64,000 nt of DNA. It comes from Tomocerus qinae (taxonomy: Eukaryota > Arthropoda > Collembola > Entomobryomorpha > Tomoceridae). The stretch lies in assembly GCA_020055645.1 (NCBI GenBank), contig CM034547.1:24018513-24082512 (forward strand). Direction: 5' to 3'. Below the pieces are notes generated by a model. That model searched no databases and was not told where the DNA came from. It saw nothing but the letters and a program-made list of their open reading frames with translations. Both the position numbers and the translations under genes were made by a program. Positions 28,401 through 39,400 of this stretch are shown here, piece after piece. Numbering within the stretch: position 1 is the stretch's first letter; every line of letters starts with the position of its first letter.

Positions 28401-29204
28401 GCAAATTAGTTTAGGTAGTAGCACATGAGCTATGATCTTATAAAATCGACATTGTAATGTATTGATATTCATAGCTGATGTTACTATTACTTTTTAATAT
28501 CCTAAACTATCACCACATTTAACTCTATTACTGATTGATGTGCATTTACAATGTGTAATACAGTTTAGCATATTACTTAGCTGTGGCTTATTTACCATGT
28601 GTTGCAATTAGGTCATAGCCTAGCTTTGTAATTTTCAAGTAATATTTTGTTTTCTGTATCCTATTTCTGTATTATTTTCTAATTTAGGTTACAAACCTGT
28701 ATACGCTAACAAAGCCAAATTCCGTACATATGCTATGGTTGTTCCCTCAGTACATTGTAGTTACTGTAGGTGAAGTATTATTCGCTGTAACCGGGTATAA
28801 CTTTTCGTACACTAAGGTAAGTACAGATATTGTTTTCAAGGTACCCAATAGTTGGACATGGTTTGTAAAATAAGTATCATGAAATTGTTTGTAAAAAAGG
28901 CTCCAAAAAGTATGAAATCTATTGTGCAATCTTTATTGATGCTCACCAATGGTCTCGGGAGCTTGTGGGTCATCATCGTTACTTCCCTGCAGATCTTTCA
29001 ACACCAGGTTGGTTTCTACTTATTTAAACGTTTATTATTATAAATGTGTCTTCCTCTGGTTGAAAACATTTTATATTTAATTTGCAGTCATCTGAATTTT
29101 TCTTCTACTCTGGTCTGGCATTTATTGCAACTTTCATCTTCATTTGGCTATCAAAACGATTCAAAGAGAAAGAAGAAAAAGACGAAGATGAATTCTTGCA
29201 GTGA
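22424..29204 (+). CDS. POT-A: proton-coupled oligopeptide transporter, PEPT type (SLC15A family)
   Basis: POT/MFS symporter that would import di- and tripeptides with protons across the plasma membrane. The coding exons are 22424-22485, 22608-22663, 22822-22844, 23257-23398, 23844-23930, 24240-24417, 24484-24580, 24800-24882, 25037-25207, 25387-25464, 26133-26303, 26907-27170, 27632-27762, 27936-28061, 28164-28344, 28688-28816, 28900-29007 and 29088-29204. All phases agree, giving 734 residues plus an unfound first exon. Motifs are E-F-C-E-R in helix 1, A-D-S-L-L-G-K-F-R in the 2-3 loop, G-T-G-G-I-K in helix 4, F-Y-L-A-I-N in helix 5, G-S-R-W in helix 7, and a loop at about residues 384-617 with many N-x-S/T sites. 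The helix-10 segment reads V-T-G-Y-N-F-S-Y where active PEPTs have G-L-E-F-S-Y, so the key Glu is Asn. The exon at 22424 enters in phase 1, so an ATG exon lies upstream. Confidence 0.92.
25208..25386 (+). other. GC-AG intron in POT-A helix 7
   Basis: The reading frame requires splicing directly after the Gln-Gln codons ending at 25207, where the intron starts with GC (cag|gcaatt). It ends with ttttag before the G-S-R-W codons. No GT donor gives the conserved Q-Q-G-S-R-W junction. A GT at 25259 would add about 17 residues inside a helix. GC-AG introns are a known minor class. This intron sits at the same position as the last of three introns in POT-C. Confidence 0.7.
26907..28344 (+). CDS. Extracellular loop exons of POT-A
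   Basis: Four exons (264, 131, 126 and 181 nt) encode the roughly 234-residue domain between helices 9 and 10, the PEPT1/2-type extracellular domain that fungal and bacterial POTs lack. It begins with L-N-F-V-N-T-L-P-C, which is shared with POT-B (L-N-F-V-N-T-L-P-C) and POT-C (L-N-F-I-N-T-L-P-C). Several N-glycosylation sequons are visible (NIT, NST, NYS, NVT, NVS, NAS, NYT, NTS). Outside the opening and the G-G-S-Y-like motif near its end, it is poorly conserved among the three copies. Confidence 0.88.
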
Positions 29205-29926
29205 CAACTCTTTCAATTTATTGAGGATTTATGCAGTCTCCTAGTCCATTTTATGTGATATGTCAAAGGTTGCTATTATGTAACTAAAAATATACGTACT
29301 GTTTTAAATTGGTGATAACCACATATTTTAATATATCCACATAATATACTTTGTAACAGTGACTGTTGTTACTAACTTTATTGACTGTGATGACAAGACA
29401 CATAGCCATTAGTTGGATGTACATACATTAATACAATTGTTAATTTATTACTTATGCCATACTAATCAAATGTCTGTATTATCTAAGCCATTTTTTGGGC
29501 AGTAATGAGTAAAGTACAACTTTATAGTCAATACGGGCTCCTCGACACCACGGAAATTATCCTAATTTTAAATAATCTACTATATTATGTTCTCTTGCAT
29601 ACTCACGAACAAACTTTAATCTGATTTTGTATGTAAATCATTTACCATTACTGTCGAATATCGTCAAATGCTTTTTAGTTCATTCATACGCAAACTGGTA
29701 AACCTGGAAAATTGTCTCCAAACAATATTTGTTAGGGCTGTTCCCAATTTGGCGAGCAAAATGTAATAAAATAAAAATAATAGTACTATATAAAAATGAA
29801 AGTTTGTTAGCTCTACTATAGTGTTTTAGTATTAGCTTAATTTAACTTCAGTTTTGATATCTAATAATATTTGGAATTCTCAAAGAAGTGCATTAATATT
29901 AATTGAAAGTATCTCCTTCTGTGTAC

Positions 29927-30243
29927 ATGATCATTTGTGAAGATTCGGGAACTGTAGTTTTCTCAGGAGACATGTCAACTCAATTGGCTCAAGGAAAATT
30001 GTGTAAGTCTCCTTTTCTTGATTTACCGGTCGGAGAATTGCTTTCCTCAAAGATTTGTGCAAGGTCGCAATAGGTAATGAGAAAATGAAACACGTATCGT
30101 ATTGGTAAGGTTCTTCTTGTGATCCTTGCCAATGTAGGGAATCTTTGCAGAGTTGCCTTGAAAAATTTAATAAAGCCAAGACAAATTGTAAGCGTGGTAC
30201 AAAACGACTTAAGAAGCAAATTGGATCGATGCAACTCAATTAG
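29927..30243 (+). CDS. Candidate small two-exon gene, function unknown
   Basis: Exon 29927-30063 starts with ATG. A GT donor in phase 2 (gtcgca) and an acceptor ccaatgtag at 30137 join it in frame to 30138-30243, giving 80 residues and a TAG stop. The intron would be 74 nt. The product is Cys-containing and Lys-rich at its end (K-A-K-T-N-C-K-R-G-T-K-R-L-K-K). Codon choice looks coding-like on both sides of the intron. The frame also stays open upstream of the ATG, so it may be the 3' part of something larger or a piece of a decayed element. I do not recognise a domain. Confidence 0.3.
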
Positions 30244-31022
30244 CTTATGTTGTTGATATTCTGATGCTGCAAACGGTCAGGTACGCGCTCGCGCTACGCA
30301 CTTGACTCCTCCGGTAGTGAAAAGGTAAATTCACATTGCTCTGAGGTCCTGTGGAAATGGCATTTAGCGTATAAAATGTAATCTATGTTCTTTCTTGTGT
30401 CTTTCGTTGGAAAATTCATGATCTAACTTTTAGGTCGTAACCTTGGCGAATGGAAATAAGTTAATCAGTCACTTTAGAAATGAACTGTTGCGTGCTCGTT
30501 CTCATTCCCAGTTCCCTAATGCAAGATCGACAAGACATCTATTTGTATCTGTAGCAGAAGTTAAAATATTTGTAGTCTTCTCCGTTAATACTAGTGCTCA
30601 GTTACTGTACATAACAACTTTCCTAGCTAAATTAAAATTTCTAGTTAAAACTATATTGCTTCACTAACTTTGAGATCTTGACCCGCTTTCACTCGCTTCT
30701 AAGAATAAGGTAAGCCTGTATTCAACTTAGAGTAACAAGATGTCTCTTTAATAAGGTTTCATCACAGGTGGGGGAATTCGTATAAAGTTATGTAAAGTTT
30801 TGATGTAAATAAGGAGATGTTGGCTGTAATTTAAAGTTTTTGTTCATTAGAATTGTTGTTAATTGGAGACTTGGATTTTCTTTAAATTACTCTGCTCGCA
30901 GTTAGAAATAGATTGCTTGACATAAGTCATGGAAATATTCAAGGTGGGCTAAATTTCTATAGCGACGCTTGTTTTGCTTATACACAGGTGGGGAAAGGAC
31001 CATTATTTCGGGGGACAAACTC

Positions 31023-31050
31023 TGGGACAAAAATATGAATTTTTGTCCCA
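31023..31050. repeat. Perfect 12-bp hairpin at the inner end of the left terminal repeat
   Basis: TGGGACAAAAAT is followed by loop ATGA and the exact complement ATTTTTGTCCCA. The right arm has a different perfect hairpin, CTGGGACG-ATC-CGTCCCAG at 32065-32083, at the equivalent place. Only the GGGAC core is shared, so the stems differ in sequence and each remains fully paired. Confidence 0.85.
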
Positions 31051-31322
31051 GCAGTCCCGTCCCCATCTTAGATTCCTTATGCGTATTTCACATATTAACA
31101 GGCGTCTACTATTGTCCATTGCTAGAATTAGCGATGGTTAAACAGTGTGTCAAGTTTTGCACAAAAAGGTATCCCTTCTGCTCGTGTTTTATTTTGGAAT
31201 GCATGGTTGGATTTTGTGCTTTGTTGCGGAGTTTTTAAAGCGAACCTCGCTAATTGGTAATGGATTCGTTGACTACTTATTTAGGTGTAGCATTTATAAT
31301 TTAAAAGTGCCTATTTCGGAAT

Positions 31323-31341
31323 GAACTTCCTCAAGAAGTTC
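31323..31341. repeat. Hairpin inside the inverted-repeat element, first copy
   Basis: GAACTTC-CTCAA-GAAGTTC forms a 7-bp stem with a 5-nt loop. A second copy at 31553-31571, within a roughly 30-bp direct repeat, reads GAAATTC-CTCAG-GAATTTG and keeps 6 pairs, with a C-G to A-T paired change. Confidence 0.8.
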
Positions 31342-31579
31342 GCTGCGCTTAATCTCTGAGGTTCACATGGGGCCAGGTCAATGAGTTTGAAGGAACATGA
31401 TCATGAACATTAAGCAACTTCCCATTGCCCCGGAGGAGCTGAGGCTGGAGTATGGACTCCGGTTGAAAATCTTTGTTAACCAATGACTGAAATTGGGAAA
31501 TTGCCGGTTGAAATTCTGTAGATTAGTAGATTAATAGTGTCGATTTCAGAATGAAATTCCTCAGGAATTTGCTTGTGGG

Positions 31580-31607
31580 TTAGGTTAGGTTAGGTTAGGG
31601 TTAGGGG
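31580..31607 (+). repeat. Interstitial telomere-like run, TTAGG x3 then TTAGGG and TTAGGGG
   Basis: Five adjoining units of the arthropod-type telomere motif lie inside the inverted-repeat element, right after its second hairpin. The last two units gain extra G. The run is too short to be a former chromosome end on its own. Confidence 0.8.
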
Positions 31608-32548
31608 CCAATGAGTCAAGTTGTACTCTGGATTATAAAAATTTAGCACCTGCCCTAGTTGGAGTGAGTGGATGAATGGAGTATGGACGAGGATAAGTAG
31701 GGAACGAGAATTTTATTATTTATTTAATTATTTTCTAAACCCATTACAGTTAAGCTCTCAGAATTTCCACCTCTATCTATTTAGGGACTTGAAATTGTCA
31801 AAAAACGAGATTAAAGTCTCTTTTCATTGGTGGATGTATTTTGCCAACGGGATTGCATATTTCCATGATTGCAATTGTTGCGTGTTCCATTGCATAGATT
31901 GCATCGTTAGTTTAATAGTACTTTAATCTCGTTATATAGGTATTAAGTACTTCTTATTAATTTGGAAACTAAATGACTATCAATTTGTATGGTATCTCTA
32001 TGATCATTCTAATGAAAATGAGTTCCTAACATTTTCCTAACTGAATTTGGATTGGTACCACGAGCTGGGACGATCCGTCCCAGAGTTTGTCCGAATCATT
32101 TCAATGGTAATATAGAGTCCTTTCCTCACCTGTGTATCTACGATAAATGTATTGCTATAGAAATTAAGCCCACCTTGGAAATATTATAGACTCGAAACAA
32201 AATAGTACAGTTAATGAGCTAGTTACAAGCTCAGACTTTAGATGCACTGTGTAACGTAAATACGATATACACCGTAGATAGATGCATTGTGTCTTCATTC
32301 CGTAATTTGTGTTGGCTGACATACCATACTATGGTAAAACCAAGGTGAGTGAAATTGTTATGGGGACTGGGCTTCTATAAAGGTGATGTTAATTTTGAAT
32401 ACTCCCTAGTATAAGCTTAAAATAGGCTACGGGAACGAAGGCTTATCCAGTTCTACTAAGTGTGGTGCATCTAATTCTCAATTTAGGTTTAGTTTTCGCG
32501 GCTCGGAAATTATGAGAGATGACTAGAACAATACTGTATTACCTACAA

Positions 32549-32898
32549 TGATTTCCAACCTGCACCAAATAGACGAATTTATATTGTATGGGATTAATTG
32601 GGAATCATTGGCATCAGGGAGATCAACAATAAATGATGAAATGATGTTAGAAGTCCTGCAACAATCGATTCGTTGCCCTAAGCCAGCGGTCGCCGTTCTC
32701 CCTATTTAGATATCCTTTGGTCAGGGTTGACACTACAACAATGAATTACATTGAAGAGTATGATTGGAAAGGCAAATAGAAACCAAGTACCCACCGAAGA
32801 ATTTATTACTAGATATTTTTGACGAAAAAGTTGCATCGCGCGTGGAGGTCAGAGAATTTGATTCGAAAGATGTGGGTGATTGCTCTGAAGATATGTAA
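32549..32898 (+). pseudogene. Decayed coding fragment, unknown origin
   Basis: A 53-codon frame from ATG 32549 ends at a TAG (32708-32710) after a P-K-P-A-V-A-V-L-P-I stretch. A second coding-like frame (32764-32898, 44 codons) ends at TAA after D-C-S-E-D-M. A short ATG frame lies between them in a third register. The pieces look like one gene broken by frameshifts. I recognise no family. It runs toward a reverse-strand fragment set ending at 33030, leaving about 130 AT-rich bases between the two ends. Confidence 0.35.
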
Positions 32899-33029
32899 AT
32901 AAATAAATTTCAAAAAAAGTTTAAATTTAATGCAGGGTAAACTTTTAAATTTCGAAATTTATGTACAATATTTAAGCCAAGACTTTCCGACTTATTTGTT
33001 CAGAGCTGCCTTACAATCACATCCCCTTA

Positions 33030-33955
33030 TCATCTTATCATCTGTGAACTTAATACCAAGTGATGTATTTTCAGACGAATTCGTTTGTTAGTCCTCTGAA
33101 ATTTCCCTCGGACATCATCACTTAAGTCATGTTCTCTATCATAGTAAACATTAGAATTTGGATCGAACAAAACTTGCTTAGATTTTCTAGTCAGGACTCT
33201 TGGAACGAGAACCACCTCTTGGACATCCGTAATGATGGTGTTAGAAGCATATTTGCTCATTCTTCTAGAGCTATAGTATAGCGTCGATCAAGTTGAGAAA
33301 TAGATTTTCATATGATTTGAATGACGGAAAATCCAGATTTTCTCTATAATCCCGATAATCTCTTAGAAATTCTCCGTCATTGTTAGACCGTACAGATGCA
33401 GTCAGACATTTCCACCAGGCCGGTCAGGTTGGTCCAACACGGGGTCTGGCCGGCCTCGAAAATAGGCTAACACGAGTCTGAAATGCACCCAAAAAGGCCT
33501 TGTGTGATTTCTTGTGCGATCCGGAACTGGTCCCGAGATTGGCCGAGATCGGGAGCGACTTTGTTGCGAATTAGCGGATGGTACTTTAGTTCCATGGGCT
33601 TTACGGGCGCTTTGTTCGAAGAATTTAATAGTTTCAATTGATCGCGTTCTTCATTGTCGCAACGTTTCATTCGTGTCATAATTATGTTGTTATTGTGAAT
33701 ATTGCTAGAAATGTCAGATAAAACATGGAGGAGATCACCACAAAAACTGTTGATATGCTTGCCAAAATGCAACCGTATAACGACAGATGTTGCAACCTCG
33801 GGTGTCTACGCAATATCTCTTTATTGTAGGAACTACAAACTGGTGTAGCTTCTTTTTATTCCCGGTCTGTTTGTAATCAATGTCTGTGAAATGCAAACTA
33901 CATATGCCATAGTTAATTAAATTTCTGCTAGGTTGATCGTCAACTGAAATGAATT
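33030..33955 (-). pseudogene. Decayed reverse-strand coding fragments, unknown (possibly viral or transposon) origin
   Basis: Reading leftward, an open stretch of about 73 codons with no ATG (33955-33735) passes by frameshift into 33772-33467 (101 codons). This shifts again into a stretch interrupted by a stop near 33425 and ends near 33280. A separate 76-codon frame follows at 33260-33030. Composition shifts to GC-rich at 33400-33640, unlike the surroundings. Short recognisable features are limited to an R-G-C-N-I-C-R cluster and a W-W-K-C. The close convergent arrangement with 32549-32898 resembles a compact invading genome rather than a host gene. This is an inference, and no family is assigned. 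Confidence 0.3.
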
Positions 33956-34254
33956 CAATCTATGATTTTCGTGTTTCCATCTTTTTGTCCTCTTTCGGGA
34001 TCATGCAAGTGAATAGTATCTTGAGAGCTCCGGAATTACTACAACCCCGGCACTCATCCCCTCATTCCTCTCCTGTTCCCGTGCCCCATAAGACCCCGTT
34101 CCCGTGGCCTATTTCACAGGATTTCAAATTTTCCTCACCTTTATTCAGAAGCCTATTACCATGACAATTTCACTCACCTTGGGTAAAACTATATTTGTTA
34201 CATTTACATATTATAATGGCTGTGGAGACAAAAGTTGTCATTTGAGAATATCTT

Positions 34255-34311
34255 AATATCAGGTAGATAAGTCAATATCAGGTAGATAAATCAATATCAG
34301 GTAGATAAATC
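34255..34311. repeat. 19-bp tandem repeat, three copies
   Basis: The unit AATATCAGGTAGATAA(g/a)TC is repeated three times with one mismatch and followed by a partial AATAT. Confidence 0.95.
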
Positions 34312-36421
34312 AATATTTAATATCTATTTTTACAAAATTTTACCAATCTTAGGTGCTCAAATTTTTATTATGTTAACCCAATTCATGGGTAATTTACGGA
34401 ATAAGATATTTTGTCATTGGACATTACAGCCTTTACAATGCTCAAAACTTCATTACGCCAAAAAATATTAAGTTGGTAGTAGCTGTAAACTAAGCGAAGC
34501 AAAATATGCAACACATTTTTAGAAACATTAAGTAATGGGGCATTTCTCAGCATAAATAACTCAATATTAGTTTCCGCCGTACAAAAAAATATTGCAAAAG
34601 AGTTTGATTTTTCGTGGTAAATATCATAAAGCTTGTCTTTTATTTCCTCTCCCTAAACTATCGTTTAAATTCAAGTTATTTACCAACATTAATTGTGTAA
34701 ACAATGACGGCTTCCTTAAAAAGTTTCCACATATTGTACATGAATTTAAATAATTTTATGGTTTTTCAATTCATTGTAATGGCAAATGCATAAAGCGCTA
34801 TTAAATTATGAACGTCAGCAGAAATTAAACTAATATCATCGTATTGTTGTATTTACAGTTATAACAATATTATCTCTATCAATAAAATCCTTCTCTTCTT
34901 CGTCTTTATATTCATTGGGACCTTTAGACGTTGACGTAAATACATGTAAGCAATTAAAAACTAGAAAAGTCGATTGTATCATAAATGACACTACCCCATT
35001 AATACATTACAAGAGTATTACATTCCTGTCCCTTTCAAATTAACACACAACTACGGTCATTTTAAATACACAATTCATTGAGGAAAACTACAATAGAAAC
35101 CTCAAAGGAAATTGCGGTTGCACGTCAATGATACTGATAGGTATAGCATATAGCACGGATACATAGCCGTTCCAGTTACATGCAAACATAGAAAGTTATG
35201 TCAGTCGTTATTTGGAATTATTTGTTCTGTGTTCATTCTTTTTTGTAGCATGTGACATGTAAAACATTTTTTTTCACTGTATAACTACTTACCTATAAAT
35301 AACACCATAAAAGCAAGGAAATTTCGCAATAGCAAACAATTTTATATTCACTTAGGATGGGTATAGGGAAGTTGAATTTAATGACAGTTAAATGTCCACG
35401 AATCCAATAATTCAAGTCATTACTCATGACAGAGGATTCACAAATCATTATCTGCTCTCCAGCATCTCTACAAATTGCAACACGTCGAATTTGTACGCAC
35501 GTTGCATAGCTAAGCGTTGGCTTATCGTGGACAAACTAAACTTCAATTTCGGTCTCAACTAACATATACTCTATCAACCTACGCAGTATACCTACCTATG
35601 TACATACCACAGTTTTTTCCAATCTGGCAATTTTTGTTAGCTTTTGTGAAAACATCTGCGGACGCAGACACTTTAGCATTTCCCTTCGTAGTTTGACTTT
35701 GAACGAATATAAAGACAGTGGTCACATTGGGTTTATTTAGTAAGTCAGTTTCACTATTTCTCTTGTAAAGGTGAATGTAATTGATTTTATTTTTGGAAAT
35801 ATTATACTCCTGCAGTCAAATACATTTTGTCACCTTCTTTTGTTTGAAATACCAAGTTCTACTAATTAGTAAGTGATCACCTATTTATCATTAAGAGGAA
35901 TGTGTTAGTTAAAATTGCAATGGTTTAAAGGGAAAATAGAGTTTATACGTGACAACTTTAATGTAATGGCCTTAGATAAATTACATTTGTGATGAAAGAT
36001 TAATATTAGTGCATAGGGTGTTCAATTACTAACTCATTGTTATTTTAATTACAGCTCTCCTGTCCGTCCTCCAAGTTCTATGGCTATTTAATTAGTTTGT
36101 CTGACGGTACATTAGAAAGCTCTTGTCGTAGTCCCAAATTAATGAGTTCAGTTTCTTCATTTAATGTTCTACAGTAGTTGCATAGTGAACTGAAATTTAA
36201 GTGGATCCTAAAGTTACTAATACTGCTACTAAAATGCAATCAGACGAAAAGGAAAATTCAGAAGCCAAAAAAATCCGAAATTCTCTCGTCAGACAACTAT
36301 CTTATGGTAAATACGGAATTTTTAAGCTTTACAACACTTTCGTATACTTTGTGTATAGGAAAATGTAATTTGAGACTAGGTATTTATAATAAAAACCATC
36401 ATTTACATTTCTTTTTCATAG

Positions 36422-39400
36422 GGTCAGAGAAAAAAAGAGCCAATTCGACAATCAAATTAGTAGACGATGAAGACAAAGAAGAGGTAAGATATTTTTTGGA
36501 AATTATTTGTAAATTACTATAATTGCATGTATTAGAACCAATATTAGAGCAACCATTACCACATATAATTACTTACTTAGCTTTAGGTAACAACATTGTT
36601 CGTAATATACCTTCGTAGTAACACATAATACTAATGGCAAAATGATTAGGGTGGTAATAGTTCGTATAGGAGACAAAGTAATTTTATATCAGGCATTTAC
36701 TAGTTAAAACTGGATTGCGTATATCCTTGTTGGTTATACCTATATGTAAATGTTTTAAATCAGATATTAAGGACAAGGGCTCTCTGTCTTCTAAATGATA
36801 TTGTGTTTTTCAACACTTTTGTGTAAGTGCAGTTGGTTTCTCGTAGATTTATTTAATTGGCATGCATGATAATATGAAAAATTCCCACATTGTAAAAAAC
36901 GACTTTGGTCAAGCCCTAACCTTTGTAGCCATTGTGTGAGAAAAAAATACATATTTATGCAGACTGTTTTGTGAACAAATCAAGGGTTTAGTGATCTTAA
37001 TAGGTAACACATAGCGTAAACTGACATTGTTTGAAATCCATTGGTACGATTTGGCTGACAAAAAGCAACTTGATTGTCAACTGAGATAAAGAACATTTGT
37101 ACACCAGATGCAGTTTTTGTACTTGGATAACGTGCTGTAACTAAAAATGCAACAAAACTCAATAACCTTTCCCACATGATATTTAAGGCAATAACAATTT
37201 CGACACAGATGGGGGCTCGACTAATGCTGCTAGGAGCAAAAATAACAGTAGCAAACCTTTATTGCACAAACTATGTACTATTGTAGTTATGTCACGGCAT
37301 GATTGTTTCAGTGTACTGCTTCAACAGTATCTCATGGAAAATAGAAGTGAGTATCCAATATATGTCACTTCTCTTTCATATTACTTGCATAGGAACCCAT
37401 TTCTCTAAATAATTTTATAGTTGGGAACTCACTCTTGCTGTGTGACTAAGGAAGTAGAATTCATTTGTTCACTTCCTACCCTGTAACTCTAAATGCTCGT
37501 GGGTTGCAGTGAACTTGAGTTGCATCTAGACTACGGACATTTCCAAACCACAAAACCTACAGCCCTGACCTGTTAGTTAATATTTATATTTCCTATCAAA
37601 ATAAAATTGACTATTTATAAAATCTGGATTAACTGTCCATGTTTTGAATACTGTTTTAAAAAAGTATTCTGCTTAAGCCACGAGCGATATAAGTTGTTTA
37701 CCTTTCTGTTGAAATGGTTCGTTCACCCTGGTTGTACATCCAGCTAAGGACTATAAGTAGATTAGTTGGTATGCTTTTAAGGTTATATTTTTACTGTCTG
37801 CTAAGTAAATATAGATGGAAATGTAAATGCAACAATAAGTGTATAGCTATTAAATGGACCGTTATATTGATTGTAGTTTGCATTTTGAATTTTTGAAAAG
37901 GATACTTACTTTTGTGTCTTTTATTTACTAGCACTCTTGGTGAATGTAATTAAGCATATGCTTGTATCCGAAGCCGAAAAATTTAGTAATCGTAATAGCA
38001 AATACAGATGGTACAGTCAGTTTCAACGCAAACGAAAAGCTACTATCTAAACCTTCGTCAATGGGTTTGTACACTATTGTAGAGGTGTGATTTGGCCGGA
38101 AGTGATGAAATACTAGTACAAAAATTGTAGCTATTGACTTACTTATTGTTGACTGCAAAGTATAAACTATATTTGTAGAGTTGCAAGTCTAAGTGGTTTC
38201 TAGCCTGATATTTAATGCATTTTTTACAAAAAATATAATCTTGTTATTTTATTAGCTTACAAGGGTGATAATTGTATGTATGGATACTTAACAATTAGAT
38301 GTCCGAAAGACAAGAATAATTTCATGCAAGCTTGATTTGATTTTTATAGGTAGGAAAAGTTCTTGCCAATATATTTATGGCAGACAAAGCCCCAAGGCCA
38401 CACGTACTAGTACTTTGAATACAAAAGTTTGAATTTAAATGAATGAGGTGCATGCAATTTGTACATGCAATAGGCAGAAGTAATAATTATAGGCTTACAT
38501 ACAGCAGAAAGTTAAAAGCGACTGAAATTATTATTAAAATTACAATCTATCATGTATCATCGTTAGCGTAATTTCTTTCAATCCAAAGACTCGTTCCAAA
38601 TTACCAACAATTACTTAATGTGTAGGAACAACAACAATACCTGTAATAGAAGCGAAGTTTAAATTACAAGGATCGCACTAATTTTCCTGAGCATGTATTT
38701 AGTAAAATGTATGAAGGCAGGTTTAATACACCAAAGAACTAAGCTCTGTATTTTGTATTATTCTATAGATAGTAGATAATAGCTTACTCTGTATTCTGCA
38801 GAATCTTAATACATAGTAGGTATATAGTAAAATTACATCATATAAGTAGATATGGCTGAAGGAGAGATGAGATTTCAATCGATGCATATGTACTATGCTA
38901 TTGGTAGAGAAATTGTGATAAGATTTTTTATTGAAAAGTCTCAAACAACTTATCAAGTAATGTATGTGGCTAGTCTAATGATACCTACTAATGCTATGCG
39001 AATAAAATAAGTAAAAAATTTCTATTCAGATGTTATTTACATTTAGTATAGTAACTACATAGTCAGTTGAAATGCATAAAAAATGAGAAACTGCTCCTTT
39101 TAGTGTAAATAACTACATACGCAATGCATAAACGATTCCTGATGCACTAGTAGCAGTGCCAATGAAATCTGTGGATTGTGCAGTGCATGTATGCCCCAAG
39201 ATAATATGCGGACAGGTGAGTAAGTCCTTTCTATGCACAAGTATCTAGATGCTACTCAAGAAGCACCTAAATTTTTACGATTGTAACTTGCAGTGTCGAA
39301 CTATACATGATAAAGATAATGCTTTTCATGTACTACTTATTGGTAGTATATTTGAGTTGTACCTATAACGAAACAATGGTTAAGTTACTTAAGCTGAACA

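Larger units (their letters stand above)
30931..32186. mobile_element. Terminal-inverted-repeat element, about 1.26 kb, non-autonomous
   Basis: The left end (30931-31050) and the reverse complement of the right end (about 32063-32186) match over roughly 120 bp with small indels. They share AAGGTGGGCT(a/t)AATTTCTATAGC, then TACACAGGTG(g/a)GGAAAGGAC, then GGACAAACTCTGGGAC. Each arm ends inward in its own perfect hairpin. The interior holds two more hairpins and a TTAGG run. The only internal frame (31672-31926, 84 codons) shows no transposase motif. I could not fix a target-site duplication. It is best read as a foldback or MITE-like relative of an unknown DNA transposon. Confidence 0.75.

Noticed and set aside
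39134..39211. Cys-containing open stretch ending in a gtgagt donor, inside the long first intron of POT-B
   Set aside because: Inserting it between the 62-nt exon and the helix-1 exon has no counterpart in POT-A or POT-C, and no domain is recognisable.
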